From: Actinomycetes bacterium
Lineage (GTDB): Bacteria; Bacillota; Sulfobacillia; Sulfobacillales; JAIMBI01
Assembly (NCBI GenBank): GCA_023565505.1
Contig: JAIMBI010000001.1
Span: 248,001 to 312,000 of the forward strand
DNA: 64,000 bases
Direction of reading: 5' to 3'
The notes under the pieces are model-generated. The model had not been told where the DNA came from, searched no databases, and was given only the letters and a program-made list of their open reading frames with translations. Shown one piece after another: positions 1 through 9,705 of this stretch. A program made the translations under genes and the position numbers. Position 1 is the stretch's first letter. Each line of letters begins with the position of its first letter.

Positions 1-36
1 CGTCGGCGTCGGCCGGGCCGGCAAGGAGGAGTCGCC

Positions 37-1725
37 ATGAGTCTCAACGTGTTGGTGGCGTTGGTGCAGCTGTTCTTCGCGGTCGTCGTGGGCGCGTACT
101 TCTGGACCCAGCTCAAGCATCAGCAAGGCAACCGGATCGTCATCGACCGGGAGTCGCGCAAGGAATTGGAGAAGCTTCGACAGCTGCGCGCCATCTCGTT
201 GACCGAACCCTTGACCGAGCGCACCCGCCCGGCGTCGCTGACGGAAGTGGTGGGCCAGGAGGACGGCATCCGGGCCCTCAAGGCCGCGCTATGCGGTCCG
301 AATCCCCAGCACGTGCTCATCTACGGACCGCCCGGGGTGGGCAAGACGGCCGCCGCCCGTCTGGTGCTGGCCGAAGCCCAGAAAAATCCCCTCTCGCCGT
401 TCAAGGCGCACGCCAAGTTCGTGGAGCTGGACGCGACGACGGCGCGGTTCGACGAGAGAGGCATCGCGGATCCCCTGATCGGCAGCGTCCACGACCCGAT
501 CTACCAGGGTGCCGGCCCCATGGGCGTGGCAGGGATTCCCCAGCCCAAACCCGGGGCCGTCACCCGGGCCCACGGCGGCATCTTGTTCATCGACGAGATC
601 GGGGAGCTGCATCCCATCCAGATGAACAAGCTGCTCAAAGTGCTCGAGGACCGCAAGGTCTTCTTCGAGTCGGCGTACTACAACCGGGAGGACGGCAACA
701 TCCCTCTGCACATCCAGGACATCTTCGAGAATGGCCTGCCGGCGGACTTCCGGCTGGTCGGGGCGACGACCCGGTTGCCCCAGGAGATCCCGCCCGCGAT
801 CCGCTCGCGTTGCGTGGAGGTGTTCTTCCGGGCCCTGCTGCCGGAGGAGATCGGCGTCATCGCGGAGAGCGCGGCCCGCAAGATCCGGGTGGACGTCGAG
901 CCGGGGGCGCTCGAGGTCGTCAAGCGCTACTGTACCAACGGGCGCGAAGCCGTCAACATGATCCAGATCGCCGCCGGCGTCGCCTTGACCGAGGGGCGGG
1001 GGGTGATTCGCCGCACGGACCTGGAATGGGTGGCCAGCACCGGCCAGCTGGCGCCCCGTCCCGAGGTCGCGGTCCGCGACGAGCGCCACGTCGGCGTGGT
1101 CAACGGGTTGGCCGTCTGGGGGCCCAACCTGGGGACGGTCATCGAGGTGGAGGCGGTGGCTCATCCGGCGCGCCCCGGGCGCGGCACGCTCAAGGTGACG
1201 GGCATGGTCGAAGAGGAGGAGATGGGCGCCTTCGGCCGGACCGTCCGGCGGCAGTCGACGGCCCGGGGTTCCATCGAGAACGTACTCACGGTGCTCGAGG
1301 CCCGCTTCGGGTTGGCCCCGCGCTCGTTCCACCTGCATGTCAACGTGCCCGGCGGCATCCCGCTAGACGGGCCGTCGGCCGGGATCGCGTTGGCCACGGC
1401 CCTGTATTCGGCGATGACCCAGAAACCGGTGGAACCGAGGGTGGCCATGACCGGGGAGCTGTCCATCCGGGGTGAGGTCCGGCCCGTGGGCGGGGTGGTG
1501 CCGAAGGTGGAGGCGGCCCGCCTAGCGGGGTGCCGGGTGGTCCTGATTCCCCGGGACAATTGGCAGGAGCGCTTCCGCGAATGGGAGGACCTGGAGGTGG
1601 TGCCCGTCACGACGCTGGACGACGTCCTGGCCCGGGCGGTGCCCGACCGGGCGGCCGGGGCGGCGCGGACTCCGGTCGCGACCGGCATTCTGGCCGCGAG
1701 CCCGCCGAGCGCCCCGGGGGGCTAG
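37..1725 (+). CDS. lonB: ATP-dependent protease LonB
   Basis: Membrane-associated Lon-family protease of spore formers, 562 residues (Bacillus LonB is about 550). A hydrophobic N-terminal segment (about residues 3-24) replaces the long LonA substrate domain. The AAA+ domain follows, with Walker A GPPGVGKT at 97-104 and Walker B ILFIDE near 182. The C-terminal Lon protease domain has the Ser-Lys dyad: Ser447 in DGPSAG and Lys490, 43 residues apart as in other Lon enzymes. The ATG has an AAGGAGGA ribosome binding site at 23-30. lonA follows 52 bases downstream, the Bacillus order. LonB in Bacillus is linked to the forespore; that role here is inferred. Confidence 0.96.
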   Translation: MSLNVLVALVQLFFAVVVGAYFWTQLKHQQGNRIVIDRESRKELEKLRQLRAISLTEPLTERTRPASLTEVVGQEDGIRALKAALCGPNPQHVLIYGPPGVGKTAAARLVLAEAQKNPLSPFKAHAKFVELDATTARFDERGIADPLIGSVHDPIYQGAGPMGVAGIPQPKPGAVTRAHGGILFIDEIGELHPIQMNKLLKVLEDRKVFFESAYYNREDGNIPLHIQDIFENGLPADFRLVGATTRLPQEIPPAIRSRCVEVFFRALLPEEIGVIAESAARKIRVDVEPGALEVVKRYCTNGREAVNMIQIAAGVALTEGRGVIRRTDLEWVASTGQLAPRPEVAVRDERHVGVVNGLAVWGPNLGTVIEVEAVAHPARPGRGTLKVTGMVEEEEMGAFGRTVRRQSTARGSIENVLTVLEARFGLAPRSFHLHVNVPGGIPLDGPSAGIALATALYSAMTQKPVEPRVAMTGELSIRGEVRPVGGVVPKVEAARLAGCRVVLIPRDNWQERFREWEDLEVVPVTTLDDVLARAVPDRAAGAARTPVATGILAASPPSAPGG

Positions 1726-1777
1726 CCGACGCGGGCACCGACAGGTACGGTACAATGGTCCACGAGGAGGGGAGCGA

Positions 1778-4114
1778 ATGGAATCAGGCCGGATGCGGCG
1801 GCTACCGTTGCTCCCGCTGCGTGGGGTGCTGGTGTTCCCTGAGTTGGTGGTGCCGCTCGAGGTGGGCCGGCCGCGGTCCCTCGCGGCCCTCGAGGCGGCG
1901 CTGCTGGCGGACGGGGAACTCTTCTTCGTCTCCCAGCGCGATCCTTTGGACGACGACCCGGCGGTGGAGGACCTGTACGAGGTCGGGGTCGTCGCCACCA
2001 TCAAGCAGGTGGCCAAGCTGGCCAACGGTACCGCCAAGGTGGTCGTCGAGGGGCGGACGCGGGCGCGACGGACGCATCTGGTCCAGGAGGAGCCGTTCTT
2101 CCTGGTCGACATCGTGGAATGGGATCCGGTTCCGGCCTCGGCCGACGGCGACGAGGTCGAGGCCTTGCGCAAGGCCGTCGCGGATCTGTTCGAGGCTTAC
2201 GTCAAGCGGGCCAAGCGGATTCCCGGCGAAGTGGGCGTGACGGTCAACTTCGAGGATCCGGGCCGGCTGGCGGACACCATCACGGCCGTGTTGGATGCCA
2301 AGACCGCCGAGAAGCAGGAGGTGCTGGAACTCGCGGACCCGTACCTCCGGCTCCGCAAGGTCCAGGATCTCTTGAACCACCAGATCGACATCCTGGAGCT
2401 GGAGCGCCGCATCAACGTGCGGGTACGGCGTCAGATGGAGCGCACCCAGAAGGAGTACTACCTCCGGGAGCAGCTCAAGGCGATCCAGCGCGAACTGGGG
2501 GAGCGGGAGGAGCCGGCGTCCGAGGCGCAGGACCTCCGGGAACGGCTGGAGCAGAAATCCGTGCCCGAGGTGGTGCGCGAGAAGATTCTGCGGGAAGTCG
2601 ACCGCCTGGAGAAGATGCCCGGGATGTCGGCCGAGGCCGTCGTGGTCCGCACCTACCTCGACTGGCTGCTCGCCCTCCCTTGGGAGGAGCGGACGGAGGA
2701 CTGCCTGGACGTCAAGCAGGCCGAGGCCGTCCTGGAGGCGGATCACTACGGGCTGGAGCAGGTCAAGGAGCGCATCCTCGAATACCTCGCGGTCCGTCAG
2801 CTGTCCAACCAGCTGCGGGGTCCCATCCTCTGCTTGGTGGGGCCGCCCGGGGTGGGGAAGACGTCCTTGGCCCGGTCCATCGCCCAGGCCACGAATCGGA
2901 AGTTCGTCCGTGTCTCCCTCGGCGGTGTCCGGGACGAGGCGGAGATCCGGGGGCATCGGCGCACCTACGTCGGGGCGATGCCCGGCCGGATCATCCAGGG
3001 GATCCGCCAGGCGGGCAGCAAGAATCCCGTCTTTCTCCTGGACGAGGTCGACAAGATGGCGACCGACTTCCGCGGGGATCCGTCGGCCGCGCTCCTGGAG
3101 GTGCTCGACCCGGAGCAGAACCACAACTTCTCGGATCACTACATCGAGCTGCCGTTCGACTTGTCGGCGGTGATGTTCATCACCACGGCCAACGTGTTGC
3201 ATCAGATTCCCCGGCCGCTGCTCGACCGGATGGAAGTCATCACTATCGCCGGCTACACCGAGGAGGAGAAGTTCCACATCGCCCGGCGGCATCTGCTGCC
3301 CAAGGCCTTGCCCGAGCACGGGTTGACGTCCGAGGACATCGAGTTCAGCGCGCCGGCGCTGGCCCACCTGATTCGGTACTACACGCGGGAGGCGGGCGTC
3401 CGGCAGCTGGAGCGGGAGATCGGGCGCGTCCTCAGGAAGGTGGCGCGTGCGGTCGTGGCCGGACAGCCCCGGCCGGTCCGGATCACCCGTCGCCAGTTGG
3501 TCCGGTACCTCGGGCCCCCGCGGGTTCGCCACCAGACACCCGAGACGGAGGACCAGGTCGGCGTCGCCATGGGATTGGCCGTCACCGAGGTGGGCGGCGA
3601 CGTGATGCCGGTGGAGGTCATGGTGATGCCCGGCAAGGGCGGGTTGACCCTCACGGGGCAACTCGGGGACGTGATGCAGGAGTCGGCGCGCGCCGCCTAC
3701 TCGTACATCCGGGCCCACGCGGACGAGCTCGGCGTGCCGCGGGACTTCTACCAGACCTGCGATCTCCACGTCCACGTGCCGGAAGGCGCCATCCCGAAGG
3801 ACGGGCCGTCGGCGGGCGTCACCATGGCCACGGCGATGGTCTCGGCGCTGGCCAAGCGCCCCGTCAAGGCGTCCGTGGCCATGACGGGGGAGATCACCCT
3901 CCGGGGGCGGGTCCTGGCCGTGGGCGGCATCAAAGAGAAAGTACTGGCCGCGCACCGAGCCAGCATCCGCACCGTCGTGCTGCCGCGCGAGAATCTGCCC
4001 GACTTGCACGAGGTGCCCCAGAACGTGCGGCGGGTGCTTAAGATCGTCCCGGTGGAACGGTTGGGCGAGGTGTTCGAGTGGGCACTGGGCGTTCCCGAGC
4101 CGATCGCCCCCTGA
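1778..4114 (+). CDS. lon: ATP-dependent protease LonA
   Basis: Cytoplasmic Lon protease, 778 residues, normal length. It has an N-terminal substrate-binding region with a long helical stretch to about residue 300, a Walker A GPPGVGKT near 355, a Walker B VFLLDEVDK near 418, and a C-terminal peptidase domain with Ser678 (DGPSAG) and Lys721 (in KEK), 43 apart. It degrades misfolded and regulatory proteins using ATP. The ATG is preceded by GAGGAGGGGAG. The next gene, engB, begins inside its last codons, so the two are probably translated in a coupled way. Order lonB-lonA-engB matches Bacillus. Confidence 0.97.
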   Translation: MESGRMRRLPLLPLRGVLVFPELVVPLEVGRPRSLAALEAALLADGELFFVSQRDPLDDDPAVEDLYEVGVVATIKQVAKLANGTAKVVVEGRTRARRTHLVQEEPFFLVDIVEWDPVPASADGDEVEALRKAVADLFEAYVKRAKRIPGEVGVTVNFEDPGRLADTITAVLDAKTAEKQEVLELADPYLRLRKVQDLLNHQIDILELERRINVRVRRQMERTQKEYYLREQLKAIQRELGEREEPASEAQDLRERLEQKSVPEVVREKILREVDRLEKMPGMSAEAVVVRTYLDWLLALPWEERTEDCLDVKQAEAVLEADHYGLEQVKERILEYLAVRQLSNQLRGPILCLVGPPGVGKTSLARSIAQATNRKFVRVSLGGVRDEAEIRGHRRTYVGAMPGRIIQGIRQAGSKNPVFLLDEVDKMATDFRGDPSAALLEVLDPEQNHNFSDHYIELPFDLSAVMFITTANVLHQIPRPLLDRMEVITIAGYTEEEKFHIARRHLLPKALPEHGLTSEDIEFSAPALAHLIRYYTREAGVRQLEREIGRVLRKVARAVVAGQPRPVRITRRQLVRYLGPPRVRHQTPETEDQVGVAMGLAVTEVGGDVMPVEVMVMPGKGGLTLTGQLGDVMQESARAAYSYIRAHADELGVPRDFYQTCDLHVHVPEGAIPKDGPSAGVTMATAMVSALAKRPVKASVAMTGEITLRGRVLAVGGIKEKVLAAHRASIRTVVLPRENLPDLHEVPQNVRRVLKIVPVERLGEVFEWALGVPEPIAP

Positions 4115-4680
4115 CCAAAGGCGACTTGGTGGCATCGGCCCTCGACCCCTCGGAGTGGCCGACGCAGGGGTGGCCCGAGGTGGCGCTGATGGGCCGGTCG
4201 AACGCCGGCAAGTCCACCCTTCTGAACGCGCTCCTGGGACGGCGGGCGGCGCACGTGTCCGCGACTCCGGGTCGTACCCGGCGGATCCACTTCTTTTACG
4301 TGCGCCGCTGGCTCCTGGTTGACCTGCCGGGGTTCGGATACGCCGACGTACCCCTCGACGTCCGGCAAACCTTCAGCGCGGCGGTCGACCGGTACCTCCG
4401 GGAGCGCCAGCCCCTCCTCGCCGCGATCCTTATCCAGGACATCCGCCGCGACCCTGAGGAAGAGGAGCTCATGCTCCGGCGATGGGCCGCGGCGAGAAAC
4501 GTGCTTTTCCTGGTGGCGGCCAACAAGGCGGACAAACTGTCCCGGACCGCGGCGGCCGCACGTGTGGAGGCTCTGCGAGCCGTCTACGGGCCGGCCGTCT
4601 GGGCGGTCGCGGCAGCCCGGCGGAGCGGGCTCGAACCCATCCGCGAAGCCCTGACCGGCCTTGGCCTCGAGGGGCTGTAA
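4078..4680 (+). CDS. engB: Ribosome biogenesis GTP-binding protein EngB (YsxC/YihA)
   Basis: Essential TrmE-Era-EngA-type GTPase needed for late 50S assembly, 200 residues from the GTG used here. G1 is GRSNAGKST (residues 39-47), G3 DLPGFG near 82, G4 NKAD near 149. The GTG at 4078 overlaps lonA by 37 bases and has GAGGTG at 4067-4072 inside lonA as a ribosome binding site. Homologues usually begin near the later residues LTKGDLV, so TTG 4126 or GTG 4129 are alternatives. Identity is clear; only the start is uncertain. Confidence 0.95.
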   Translation: MGTGRSRADRPLTKGDLVASALDPSEWPTQGWPEVALMGRSNAGKSTLLNALLGRRAAHVSATPGRTRRIHFFYVRRWLLVDLPGFGYADVPLDVRQTFSAAVDRYLRERQPLLAAILIQDIRRDPEEEELMLRRWAAARNVLFLVAANKADKLSRTAAAARVEALRAVYGPAVWAVAAARRSGLEPIREALTGLGLEGL

Positions 4681-4891
4681 AAACGCTTTCTGGCATCGCG
4701 GCCGGAATGCGGCAGTCCTGTCCCGGCGGCACCGGCGTCCGGCTTCCCTTGTATGATGCGACAAAGCGCAAACGGGCGGCCGCAGTCGGGATGGTGCGGC
4801 TGCCAGAACCTTCTGGGCGCAGGGCGACCGGGGGGGACAGGAGGTCGGCCGTCGGCGTCGAACACAAGGCCCGCATAAGGGGGGTGGCGCC

Positions 4892-5467
4892 GTGTCGGGG
4901 CGGGACGGCGGCCGCGTGAGCCTGCGACCGTTGGCGTGGCCGGATGTGGGACCCATCCTGCAATGGGGACGTGATCCCGAGGTCGCCCGCCTCGCCGGGC
5001 GTGGCTTTGCGGCCGAGCATGACGCCTATCGCTGGTGGATGGGCCTGAAGACGGCCCGGGACCGCATCGGATGGGCCATCGAGATCGACGGCCGGCTGGT
5101 GGGTGACGTCGAGCTGGAACATATCCGGTGGACCGCGGGGGAAGCGGAGGTGCGCATCTGCATCGGCGACCGGCGGTACTGGGACCGCGGGTACGGGACC
5201 CGGGCCCTGGCGCTCGTGCTGCACGAGGCGTTCGGCCCCCTGGGGCTGGGCTTGGTCTATCTGCGGGTCCTGGACAGCAATCGCCGGGCGATGCGGTCGT
5301 ACGAGAAACTGGGGTTCCGCAAGCGGGGGCGCCTGCCCGCGACGGGGCGGCTGGCCGGGGCGGGCGAACTGGTGCTGATGGAGCTGGACCGGGACGCTTT
5401 CCGCGCCCGCTACGGCGATTGGCCCAGCGCGTCCTTCGCCGGGCGGGAGTCGACCGCCGAGGCGTAG
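4892..5467 (+). CDS. GNAT-family N-acetyltransferase (RimJ/RimL type)
   Basis: 191-residue acetyltransferase of the GNAT fold, probably moving acetyl from acetyl-CoA to an amine or protein N terminus; the substrate cannot be read. It has the family pattern: an N-terminal RPL segment, a GE(A/V)[18 protein letters not shown] acetyl-CoA region near 90-110, and the late motif N-x4-SYEKLGF near 129-139 typical of RimJ/RimL relatives. The GTG is preceded by AAGGGGGGTGG; GTG 4916 is another possible start. Its 3' end overlaps the convergent lipoprotein gene by 58 bases. 211 bases of upstream spacer hold no other gene I can support. Confidence 0.85.
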   Translation: MSGRDGGRVSLRPLAWPDVGPILQWGRDPEVARLAGRGFAAEHDAYRWWMGLKTARDRIGWAIEIDGRLVGDVELEHIRWTAGEAEVRICIGDRRYWDRGYGTRALALVLHEAFGPLGLGLVYLRVLDSNRRAMRSYEKLGFRKRGRLPATGRLAGAGELVLMELDRDAFRARYGDWPSASFAGRESTAEA

Positions 5468-6312
5468 TCCGGCCAGCGCGTGCCCGCGGCGGCCAGAAAC
5501 CGGGCCGCCGCCTCATACGTCGGGCGGTCGGGAAAGGTGGAGGCGGGGAACAGGCCGAGTCCCTGGGCTTCGGCGACGGCGGCCTCCAGGGATGCCAGGG
5601 GCACGCCGGGATAGTCGGCGGCCACCAAGGTGGCGACCTGGGCCGCCGGGTGGGTATCGAGGTACACGAGACCGTCGTTCAGGGCCGCCAGCACCGACGC
5701 CGGCGCGGACCCGGCGAGGACGACGCTCGGCAAGGGGCCCGTGGCGGCCCCCACGTACTGGACGATGTGCGCCTCGTGCCGGTGCACCAACACTTCCGCC
5801 GGGAGCAGCGGCAGGAGCAGCCAGGGGATGCGGTCGCGACGGAAGAGGGCCAGCGCCGTGTCGGTGTCCAGCGGCTCCCAAGCGACGGTCCGGACGCCGT
5901 GTTCCGCCAGCACGGCGTCGACGACGGTGCGCGCGAAATCGTCGAGACCCGCCACGGCGACCGGCTGGTCGCGGAGGTCGCGCCAGCGGAAGGCCGGGTC
6001 CGGCGCGCGGCTTACCAGGACCCAGTCGGGGCGGACGAGCAGAAAGCCTCGCACGGGCCAGTGGCCCGGGACGCCGAGCGTCGCCCCCCCGGGTTCCGGC
6101 GTCCAGGCCAACCCGCGTCGGGCGAACGCCCCGGCGGCGGTGGCGACGTAGAGCGGCAGGGCGCCCAGGGTGTGGGCGGCGAACGTCAGGCGTACGACGC
6201 GGGGCGGCGGCGGGGCGGGGGCCTCGCGCCGTGCGGTGCCGCAGCCCGTGCACAGGCCCACCGCTCCCAGGATCACCGCGAGCGCCTTGCCGCGCCATCC
6301 CGTGCGTGCCAT
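5410..6312 (-). CDS. NMT1/NitT-TauT-type substrate-binding lipoprotein
   Basis: 300 residues, apparently an extracytoplasmic binding protein of the NMT1/ThiY/SsuA type. The N terminus has a basic start, a hydrophobic core and a cysteine in LCTGC, a weak lipobox, followed by a proline-rich linker. The body keeps features of periplasmic binding protein type 2 folds: an [16 protein letters not shown] opening, a gap-type segment with [13 protein letters not shown], and a C-terminal helical part with [14 protein letters not shown]. No permease or ATPase lies next to it. The only such ABC genes in the window are at 36-39 kb and themselves lack a binding protein. ATG with GGGGGGAGA upstream. Ligand unknown. 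Confidence 0.7.
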   Translation of the reverse strand: MARTGWRGKALAVILGAVGLCTGCGTARREAPAPPPPRVVRLTFAAHTLGALPLYVATAAGAFARRGLAWTPEPGGATLGVPGHWPVRGFLLVRPDWVLVSRAPDPAFRWRDLRDQPVAVAGLDDFARTVVDAVLAEHGVRTVAWEPLDTDTALALFRRDRIPWLLLPLLPAEVLVHRHEAHIVQYVGAATGPLPSVVLAGSAPASVLAALNDGLVYLDTHPAAQVATLVAADYPGVPLASLEAAVAEAQGLGLFPASTFPDRPTYEAAARFLAAAGTRWPDYASAVDSRPAKDALGQSP

Positions 6313-6394
6313 GCTCTCCCCCCGACATCTCTATCGCGCCGCGTGCGCGGTTATCCCAGGCCGGCGCCGCCGGCGCGTCACCCTGGGGGTCAAC

Positions 6395-6423
6395 TTGGCC
6401 CGTGGATGGCCCTCTGCTATAAT
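6395..6423 (+). promoter_or_regulatory. Sigma-A-type promoter of groES
   Basis: TTGGCC (6395-6400), a 17-base spacer and a perfect TATAAT (6418-6423), 91 bases before the groES ATG. No CIRCE repeat is present here, unlike the hrcA operon at 57 kb. Confidence 0.75.
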
Positions 6424-6436
6424 CGTGGCGGCCGCT

Positions 6437-6454
6437 TGCGCCCGCGAGGGCGCA
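6437..6454 (+). other. Hairpin in the groES 5' leader
   Basis: TGCGCCC-GCGA-GGGCGCA, a perfect 7-bp stem with a four-base loop, starting about 7 bases after the expected transcription start. 5'-terminal stems of this kind can stabilise mRNA. It is followed by 59 bases to the start codon and no run of T, so it is not a terminator. Confidence 0.55.
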
Positions 6455-6513
6455 GGGACTGGGAGGTACTCACCGGCCGGAGGTTGCGCCGCCGGCCGAC
6501 AGGAGGGCGTAGC

Positions 6514-6780
6514 ATGCAGGTCAAGCCGTTGGGCGACCGTATCCTGGTCAAGCTCATCGAAGAGCACGAACGGACGCAGGGCGGGATTTACATCCCGGAC
6601 ACGGCCAAGGACAAGCCCCAGACGGGTGAGGTCGTGGCCGTCGGCGACGGCGAGGAGGTCAAGGTGAAGGTCGGGCAGAAGGTCCTCTTCGCCAAGTTCG
6701 CCGGCACCGAGGTCAAGCTGGGATCGGAGGACCACCTGCTCCTGTCGATGGACGACGTCCTGGCGGTGGTCGAAGACTAG
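6514..6780 (+). CDS. groES: Co-chaperonin GroES
   Basis: 88-residue Hsp10 that caps the GroEL chamber. It starts [13 protein letters not shown] and carries the mobile-loop region ([14 protein letters not shown]) and the closing DDVLAVVE, all typical. The ATG at 6514 has AGGAGGG upstream. groEL, normally the next gene, is absent: the valS T-box leader starts right after the stop. GroES needs GroEL, so groEL must be elsewhere in the genome. Transcription probably comes from the promoter at 6395-6423. Confidence 0.96.
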   Translation: MQVKPLGDRILVKLIEEHERTQGGIYIPDTAKDKPQTGEVVAVGDGEEVKVKVGQKVLFAKFAGTEVKLGSEDHLLLSMDDVLAVVED

Positions 6781-6799
6781 GCACCCCGCGTCGGTTGCG

Positions 6800-7050
6800 G
6801 ACAGAGCGGGGATGCGGGCCGATGAGCGGCAGGCGCGCCGGGGAGCGGACGCAGCGAGTCGGGGGACGGTGCAAGCCCGAAACCGTGAAACGGCGCGTGT
6901 CGGTCGGGAGGTCCCGGGGTGAGCCCGCCGCGCGGCGGGGGTAGTCCCGGCGGTCGGCGCCCGTTACCGCGCCCGGAGCGCCGGTCGTCCGGCGGAACAA
7001 AGGTGGTACCGCGAAAGTCAGCCTTTCGCCCTTTGGCGAAAGGCATTTGT
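6800..7050 (+). promoter_or_regulatory. T-box riboswitch upstream of valS
   Basis: Leader RNA that senses uncharged tRNA and controls valS by antitermination. The conserved T-box core AAAGGTGGTACCGCG is at 6999-7013. It is followed by an intrinsic terminator: GCCTTTCGCC (7021-7030), loop CTTT, GGCGAAAGGC (7035-7044), then ATTTGT. The upstream 200 bases are GC-rich and can form stem I. A GTC at 6911-6913, which would match a valine specifier, is only a candidate because the specifier loop was not folded. The left edge is approximate. Confidence 0.9.
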
Positions 7051-7065
7051 CGTATGGAGGAGGGA

Positions 7066-9705
7066 ATGGCCGTGGGCGAGTCGACCCGTCCCGGCGAACT
7101 GGCCACCCGCTACCGTCCCGAAGCGGTGGAAGCGAAATGGTATGCCTTCTGGGAACGCGAGGGCCTCTTCAGCCCGAACGGGGCACCGGACGCCCCCGTC
7201 TTCAGCATGGTCATCCCGCCGCCGAACGTGACGGGGGTGCTCCATCTCGGCCACGCGCTCAACAACACCTGGCAGGACATCCTGGCGCGCTACCATCGGA
7301 TGCGCGGCGAGGTGACCCTGTGGTTGCCGGGCACCGACCACGCGGGCATCCATACCCAGATCAAGGTCGAAGAGGCGTTGCGCGAACGCGGGCTGTCCCG
7401 CGAGGCCCTTGGGCGGGACGCATTCCTGGCCGAGGTGTGGGCGTGGCGGGAGAAGTACGGCGGCATCATCCTGGACCAGCTGCGCAAACTGGGATGCTCC
7501 GTGGACTGGACGCGCCTCCGGTTCACCTTGGACGCCGGCCTGTCGCGCGCGGTGACCGAGGTCTTCGTTCGGCTTTACGAGGAGGGCCTGATCTACCGCG
7601 GCGAATACATCATCAACTGGTGCGTGTCGTGCCGGACGGCTTTGTCGGATATCGAAGTGGACCACGAGGACACGCCGGGACGTCTGTGGCGGCTCAGGTA
7701 CCCGCTGGAGGACGGAGGATTCGTCGAGGTCGCCACGACCCGTCCCGAAACCATGCTGGGCGACACGGCCCTGGCGGTGCATCCCGACGACGACCGCTAC
7801 CGCCGCCTGGTGGGCCGACGGGCCATACTGCCCCTGGTGGGCCGCGCGCTCGCGATCGTGGCCGATGCCTACGTGGATCCGGCCTACGGGACGGGCGTGG
7901 TCAAGGTTACCCCGGCCCACGATCCTAACGACTTTGCCATCGGCGAGCGCCATCAGCTGCCCCGGGTGAAGGTCATCGGCGAAGACGGGCGCATGACCGC
8001 GGAAGCCGGTCCGTACGCCGGCCTGACGCGGGACGAGGCCCGCGCCCGGGTCCTGGCGGATCTGGCGGCACAAGGCTACCTGGTCGGCGAGGACGCCATC
8101 GTCCACGCGGTCGGTCACTGCCAGCGCTGCGGCACCGTCGTCGAGCCGATGCTCTCCCGTCAATGGTTCGTGCGCATGCGGCCGCTGGCCGAGCCCGCGC
8201 TGGCGGCGGCCGAGTCCGGTCGGGTGCGGTTCGTCCCGGAGCGGTTCGCCAAGGTGTACCGCAACTGGCTGGAAAACATCCACGACTGGTGTATCTCGCG
8301 CCAGATCTGGTGGGGTCACCGGATCCCGGCCTATTACTGTCAGGACTGCGGGGCCACCGTCGTGGCGCGGACGGCCCCGACGGTGTGTCCCACCTGTGGC
8401 GGCGCCCGGTTCGAACAGGACCCGGACGTCCTTGACACGTGGTTCTCCTCGGCCCTGTGGCCGTTTTCGACCCTCGGGTGGCCCGAGCGCACGCCGGATC
8501 TCGAGCGGTTTTATCCGACGACCGTGCTGTCCACGGGCTACGACATCATCTTCTTCTGGGTCGCCCGGATGATCATGCAGGGCCTGCACTTCACGGGCGA
8601 GGTGCCCTTCCGGACCGTGCTGCTCCACGGTCTCATCCGCGACGCCGAGGGGCGCAAGATGTCCAAGTCCCTCGGCAACGGGATCGATCCGGTGGAGGTC
8701 ATCGAGCGGTACGGCGCGGACGCCCTCCGGATGAGCCTCATCACGGGCAATGCTCCGGGCAACGATCTCCGGTTCAGCGTGACCCGGGTGGAGGCGGGCC
8801 AGCATCTGGCCAACAAGATCTGGAACGCCGTCCGGTTCCTCCGGCTCAACTTGGACGGGGATCCTGCGCCGGCCCCGCCGGCGCGCGACGCCGACCACTG
8901 GATCCTGCGGGAGCTCGACGCCGCGGTGGCGGCGGCGACGGAGCTGCTGGACCGCTTCGAGTTCGGCGAGGCCGCGCGGGCCGTGACGGACTTCTTCTGG
9001 GACCGGTACTGCGACTGGTATATCGAGGCCGTCAAGCCGCGCCTTGGGGATCCCGGGCCCGACGGTGCGGCCGCGCGCTACACGCTGTGGCGGGTGGCCG
9101 AGCAGGCACTGCGCCTCCTGCATCCGTTCATGCCGTTCGTGACCGAGGAACTGTGGCAGGCGCTGCCGCACGAGGGCCAGAGCATCATGGTGGCGTCGTG
9201 GCCCGTCCCGCGGGGCGGCTTCAACGCGCGGGCCGCGGAGGCCTTCGGCCTGGCCCAGGAGGCGGTGCGCACGGTCCGCAACCTTCGGGCCGAGTTGGGC
9301 ATTCCCGTGCAGCAGCGCATCCGCGCCGTGCTCGTTCCCGCCGGAGCCGAGGCCGAGGCCGCCTGGCACGCCAATGCGGCGGAGATCCGGCACCTGGCGC
9401 AGCTGTCCGACTGGCGCACGGCGACGGCCGCCGAGCGCCCGCACCCCGCGTTGATGGGCGTGACGACCGGCGGGTCGGTCTACATCCCGCTCGAGGGCGT
9501 CGTCGACCTGACGCGGGAGCGCGAGCGCCTCAGCAAGGAGCTGGACGCAGTGCGGCGCGAGCTGGAGCGGGTCGAGGCGCGCCTTCGGGACACGAATTTC
9601 CGGACCCGCGCACCGGCAGAGGTGGTGGCGGAGACGGAGCGGCGGCAGGCCGCGCTCGCGGCCCGACAAGCGCGGCTGGCGGAACGGCTGGAGGAACTCC
9701 GATGA
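7066..9705 (+). CDS. valS: Valyl-tRNA synthetase
   Basis: Class I aminoacyl-tRNA synthetase joining valine to tRNA-Val, 879 residues. The HIGH motif is HLGH near residue 60 within [17 protein letters not shown] is at about 531-535. The connective editing domain lies between ([12 protein letters not shown]), with zinc-type cysteine pairs CQRC and CQDC plus CPTC. A C-terminal coiled coil (about the last 65 residues) is the usual ValS tRNA-binding arm. Start ATG 7066 follows GGAGGAGGG; GTG 7072 and ATG 7054 are in frame and possible. The gene is under the T-box leader and overlaps folC by ATGA. Confidence 0.97.
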   Translation: MAVGESTRPGELATRYRPEAVEAKWYAFWEREGLFSPNGAPDAPVFSMVIPPPNVTGVLHLGHALNNTWQDILARYHRMRGEVTLWLPGTDHAGIHTQIKVEEALRERGLSREALGRDAFLAEVWAWREKYGGIILDQLRKLGCSVDWTRLRFTLDAGLSRAVTEVFVRLYEEGLIYRGEYIINWCVSCRTALSDIEVDHEDTPGRLWRLRYPLEDGGFVEVATTRPETMLGDTALAVHPDDDRYRRLVGRRAILPLVGRALAIVADAYVDPAYGTGVVKVTPAHDPNDFAIGERHQLPRVKVIGEDGRMTAEAGPYAGLTRDEARARVLADLAAQGYLVGEDAIVHAVGHCQRCGTVVEPMLSRQWFVRMRPLAEPALAAAESGRVRFVPERFAKVYRNWLENIHDWCISRQIWWGHRIPAYYCQDCGATVVARTAPTVCPTCGGARFEQDPDVLDTWFSSALWPFSTLGWPERTPDLERFYPTTVLSTGYDIIFFWVARMIMQGLHFTGEVPFRTVLLHGLIRDAEGRKMSKSLGNGIDPVEVIERYGADALRMSLITGNAPGNDLRFSVTRVEAGQHLANKIWNAVRFLRLNLDGDPAPAPPARDADHWILRELDAAVAAATELLDRFEFGEAARAVTDFFWDRYCDWYIEAVKPRLGDPGPDGAAARYTLWRVAEQALRLLHPFMPFVTEELWQALPHEGQSIMVASWPVPRGGFNARAAEAFGLAQEAVRTVRNLRAELGIPVQQRIRAVLVPAGAEAEAAWHANAAEIRHLAQLSDWRTATAAERPHPALMGVTTGGSVYIPLEGVVDLTRERERLSKELDAVRRELERVEARLRDTNFRTRAPAEVVAETERRQAALAARQARLAERLEELR

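Noticed and set aside
1751..1756. TACAAT as a lonA promoter
   Set aside because: No acceptable -35 hexamer 16-18 bases upstream; lonA is more simply read from the lonB transcript.
1802..4135. 777-codon open frame on the minus strand opposite lonA
   Set aside because: It is the codon-position shadow of a GC-rich gene; its translation is Arg/Pro/His/Gly-rich and shows no family motif, while lonA on the other strand is certain.
4681..4891. Possible gene or RNA in the engB-acetyltransferase spacer
   Set aside because: A TATGAT-like box is present but no -35 partner, no RNA fold with support and no reading frame with a ribosome binding site.
6781..7050. A groEL remnant after groES
   Set aside because: The sequence is explained by the valS T-box leader; no GroEL motif appears in any frame.
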